In this document: positions 41,311 to 42,943 of the stretch, in pieces
Numbering within the stretch: position 1 is the stretch's first letter
Layout of the letters: every line of letters begins with the position of its first letter
The notes under the pieces: generated by a model
Database searches by the model: none
Told to the model about the DNA's origin: nothing
Seen by the model: only the letters and a program-made list of their open reading frames with translations
Translations under genes and position numbers: made by a program
Assembly: GCA_015657675.1 (NCBI GenBank)
Contig: JACDQI010000241.1
Coordinates: 1-42,943, forward strand
Length of the DNA stretch: 42,943 nucleotides
Reading direction: 5' to 3'
DNA from: Devosia sp.
Lineage (GTDB): Bacteria > Pseudomonadota > Alphaproteobacteria > Rhizobiales > Devosiaceae

Positions 41311-41370
41311 ATGAAACTAAACACGTTTCGTGACCGGGACAGGTGTGTCCGGTCAATACCAACATGTTGA
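41311..41370 (+). other. Possible upstream reading frame before the FucU gene
   Basis: GGGAGGA lies ten bases before an ATG at 41311 that opens a 19-codon frame (MKLNTFRDRDRCVRSIPTC) and ends at TGA 41368-41370, overlapping the FucU ATG at 41364. A hairpin GACCGG..ACA-GGTG-TGTCCGGTC (41332-41354) lies inside. It could couple translation of the downstream gene, but chance is not excluded. Confidence 0.3.
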
Positions 41371-41789
41371 TAGGTCTGCCGAATATCCTCGGACCGGAGC
41401 TACTGTACACGCTTCGCGCCATGGGTCATGGAGACGAAATTGCTCTCGTGGACGGCAATTACCCGGCCCAGGAGCACGCGCGCCGGCTCGTGCGCGCCGA
41501 TGGTCTGGGCCTGCTGCCTCTGCTCGAAGCGATCCTGACCGTGCTCCCGCTCGACAGTGACGCGCCCGCGGCGTTTCGCGCTGCGCCGGGCAACGACCCC
41601 GGCCGCACCAGTCCGTTTCACAAGGCTGTGGATGCGCTCTGTCTGGAAAAGGGCAGCACCGCCATAGCCCTCCCTGCCACCGAGCTCTACCCACGCATCC
41701 GCGCTGCGCACACGATCGTTGCAACCTCGGAAAGTGCCTTGTTTGCCAATGTCATCCTGCGCAAGGGTGTGGTAGGTCCGCAGCATTGA
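41364..41789 (+). CDS. RbsD/FucU-family sugar mutarotase
   Basis: This 141-residue protein belongs to the RbsD/FucU family, which interconverts anomers of ribose or fucose so that transport and kinases receive the right form. Visible features are MLIGLPNILGPELLYTLRAMGHGDEIALVDGNYPAQEHARRLVRADG, with the conserved His of MGHGDEI and the Asp of VDGNYPA, and a C-terminal YPRIRAAHTIVATSESALFANVILRKGVV. FucU-type members have the Y/FA..ILRKGV end. The ATG at 41364 gives the typical MLxG start. It lies between the operon promoter region and the ROK gene and is transcribed away from frcB. Confidence 0.9.
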   Translation: MLIGLPNILGPELLYTLRAMGHGDEIALVDGNYPAQEHARRLVRADGLGLLPLLEAILTVLPLDSDAPAAFRAAPGNDPGRTSPFHKAVDALCLEKGSTAIALPATELYPRIRAAHTIVATSESALFANVILRKGVVGPQH

Positions 41790-41829
41790 TTGCTTGCCAT
41801 TAGACATGACTTTTCCGACGAGAGACCGG

Positions 41830-42943
41830 ATGCCGGCTTTCAACAGCACCACAAACACTTCGGCGCTGCGCGGGTCCAACCAGTCCGGACTGCGCGCCCA
41901 TAACGAGCGGCTGGTCCTTTCGCTGATCCGCCTGCATCGCCAGTTGCACAAGGCAGACATGGTTCGTCTCAGCGGCCTGTCGATGCAGACCATCTCCATC
42001 ATCGTCAACCAGCTGACCACAGAAGAGCTGCTCATCAAGGGGCCGCCGCAACGGGGCCGCATCGGCCAGCCCTCCGCCCCCTACTCGCTCAACCCCGAAG
42101 GCGCCCTGGCACTCGGGCTCAAGGTCGGCCGCCGGAGCGTCGATCTCTACCTCATCGATTTCAACGGCCGCGTCCTCAAGGCGCTGCACAAGACTTACCC
42201 CTACCCCACCGTCCAGCTGATCCGCGATTTCACCTCCGCTGGCATCGCCGAGATCCTTGGCGGCATCGAGCCTCGTCTTGCCAACCGCATCGCCGGACTT
42301 GGCATTGGCGCACCCTACGAAATCTGGATGTGGCACGAGGAAATGGGCGCCCCCATGGAGGAGCTCGATCTCTGGCGCACCGTCGACCTGCGCTCCGAGA
42401 TCGCTGCCCTCTGCACCTGGCCGGTCTATTACTCCAATGACATCACCGCCGCCTGCGCCGCCGAACTGATGTTTGGCGTTGGCGGCGACTTCATCGATTA
42501 TCTCTACATCTTCATCGGGTCGTTTATCGGCGGCGGGCTGGTGCTCAATGGGCATCTCTTCCCCGGCCGCACCCAGAACGCTGGCGCCCTGGGCTCCATG
42601 CCGGCCTATCCCTCGACCCAGCGCGGCCCCCAGCTTGTCAACGTCGCCTCGATCTACGTGCTTGAACGCAAACTGATCGCCGCCGGGCGCGATGCCAGCA
42701 TGCTCTGGCAATCACCGGACGACTGGGGTGATGACCTGGGCTCAGCCCTCGATGAATGGATCGGCGAAGTCGCGCAGTCGCTGGCCTATTCGATCGTCGC
42801 CGCGGTCGCCGTGATCGACGTCGACACCGTCATCGTCGACGGCGCCTTCCCGGTGGCCGTCCGTCGCCGCATCATCGAACAGACCCGCGTCTCGCTCTCC
42901 CGCGTCAGCCAGGAAGGCCTCTCGCCCTTCCGGCTGGTAGAGG
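41830..42943 (+). CDS. ROK-family transcriptional regulator (cut by window end)
   Basis: An uninterrupted frame starts at 41830 and runs out of the window after 371 codons. Residues about 20-80 form a MarR-like winged helix (NERLVLSLIRLHRQLHKADMVRLSGLSMQTISIIVNQLTTEELL). Then the ROK sugar-kinase-like fold follows: ALGLKVGRRSVDLYLIDFNGRVL, GIGAPYEIW, VYYSNDITAACAAELMFG (catalytic-type Asp) and IFIGSFIGGGLVLNGHLFPG. The ROK zinc-finger motif CxCGxxGC is absent, replaced by NAGALGSMPAYP, as in several rhizobial sugar repressors. It most likely represses the divergent frc operon and the FucU gene, with the imported sugar as inducer. Confidence 0.93.
   Translation, partial: MPAFNSTTNTSALRGSNQSGLRAHNERLVLSLIRLHRQLHKADMVRLSGLSMQTISIIVNQLTTEELLIKGPPQRGRIGQPSAPYSLNPEGALALGLKVGRRSVDLYLIDFNGRVLKALHKTYPYPTVQLIRDFTSAGIAEILGGIEPRLANRIAGLGIGAPYEIWMWHEEMGAPMEELDLWRTVDLRSEIAALCTWPVYYSNDITAACAAELMFGVGGDFIDYLYIFIGSFIGGGLVLNGHLFPGRTQNAGALGSMPAYPSTQRGPQLVNVASIYVLERKLIAAGRDASMLWQSPDDWGDDLGSALDEWIGEVAQSLAYSIVAAVAVIDVDTVIVDGAFPVAVRRRIIEQTRVSLSRVSQEGLSPFRLVE

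Noticed and set aside
1-42943. tRNA, rRNA, CRISPR arrays, insertion sequences or prophage genes
   Set aside because: I looked for clover-leaf and rRNA-like conserved blocks, regularly spaced direct repeats, transposase motifs and phage structural genes, and saw none.

Overview
The window is high-GC DNA (roughly two thirds G+C by eye) from a Hyphomicrobiales-type alphaproteobacterium. A Devosia-like organism is the best guess, from the petABC-apt and trmL-hemF neighbourhoods, a fructose-type frcBCA transporter next to a ROK regulator, and the general protein style. This is inferred from gene content, not from any search. I see no rRNA, tRNA, CRISPR array, insertion sequence or prophage. The content is mostly chromosomal housekeeping with several small accessory modules.

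Layout. 1-3508: end of prs, then an ECF42-type sigma factor with three YCII/DGPF proteins and a DUF1801 protein. Three of these genes are preceded by a shared TGTCGAA-N16-CGTCATTGT-like promoter. 3522-4087: brnTA toxin-antitoxin with an operator in its promoter. 4094-7455: rplY, pth, a P-loop ATPase and ychF. 7489-9925: a membrane protein, two MaoC hydratase-like genes, a secreted protein and a 51-residue protein. 9922-12199: a second ECF42/DGPF module on the minus strand, again with a matching promoter. 12244-16392 (minus): YdeI-like gene, apt, a small membrane-type protein and the cytochrome bc1 operon petABC. 16616-19161: trmL, hemF and an AAA ATPase. 19178-21675 (minus): cca, a NUDIX CoA pyrophosphatase and a GNAT acetyltransferase behind a possible leader-peptide attenuator. 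21846-24910: glutathionyl-hydroquinone reductase, a secreted protein made of two Cys-rich repeats, a NUDIX hydrolase and a metallophosphoesterase. 24955-28236: murL-murD2, the alternative route for putting D-glutamate into peptidoglycan, plus a lytic transglycosylase. 28240-31733: acuI-type oxidoreductase, a membrane TPR protein and a divergent degenerate receiver protein. 31724-32087: a noncoding stretch packed with hairpins, three of which expose CCCUCCC loops. 32091-36072: mgtC-like gene, soxR with a consensus SoxR box driving an MFS exporter, and an NmrA/HxlR quinone-stress pair. 36213-42943: SDR, polyol dehydrogenase, frcA, frcC and frcB on the minus strand, with a divergent FucU/RbsD mutarotase and a ROK repressor cut by the window end.

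How the parts work together. The sugar block looks like one catabolic unit: binding protein, permease and ATPase import a sugar or polyol, two dehydrogenases oxidise it, FucU/RbsD interconverts anomers and the ROK protein senses it. SoxR/MFS, HxlR/NmrA and the hydroquinone reductase form a scattered redox and quinone defence theme.

Data quality. Eight single-base frame breaks occur in seven genes, including essential ones (rplY with two compensating breaks, petB, cca, murD2). Several fall in homopolymers. They are much more likely sequencing or assembly indels than real pseudogenes, and I annotate the genes across the breaks.
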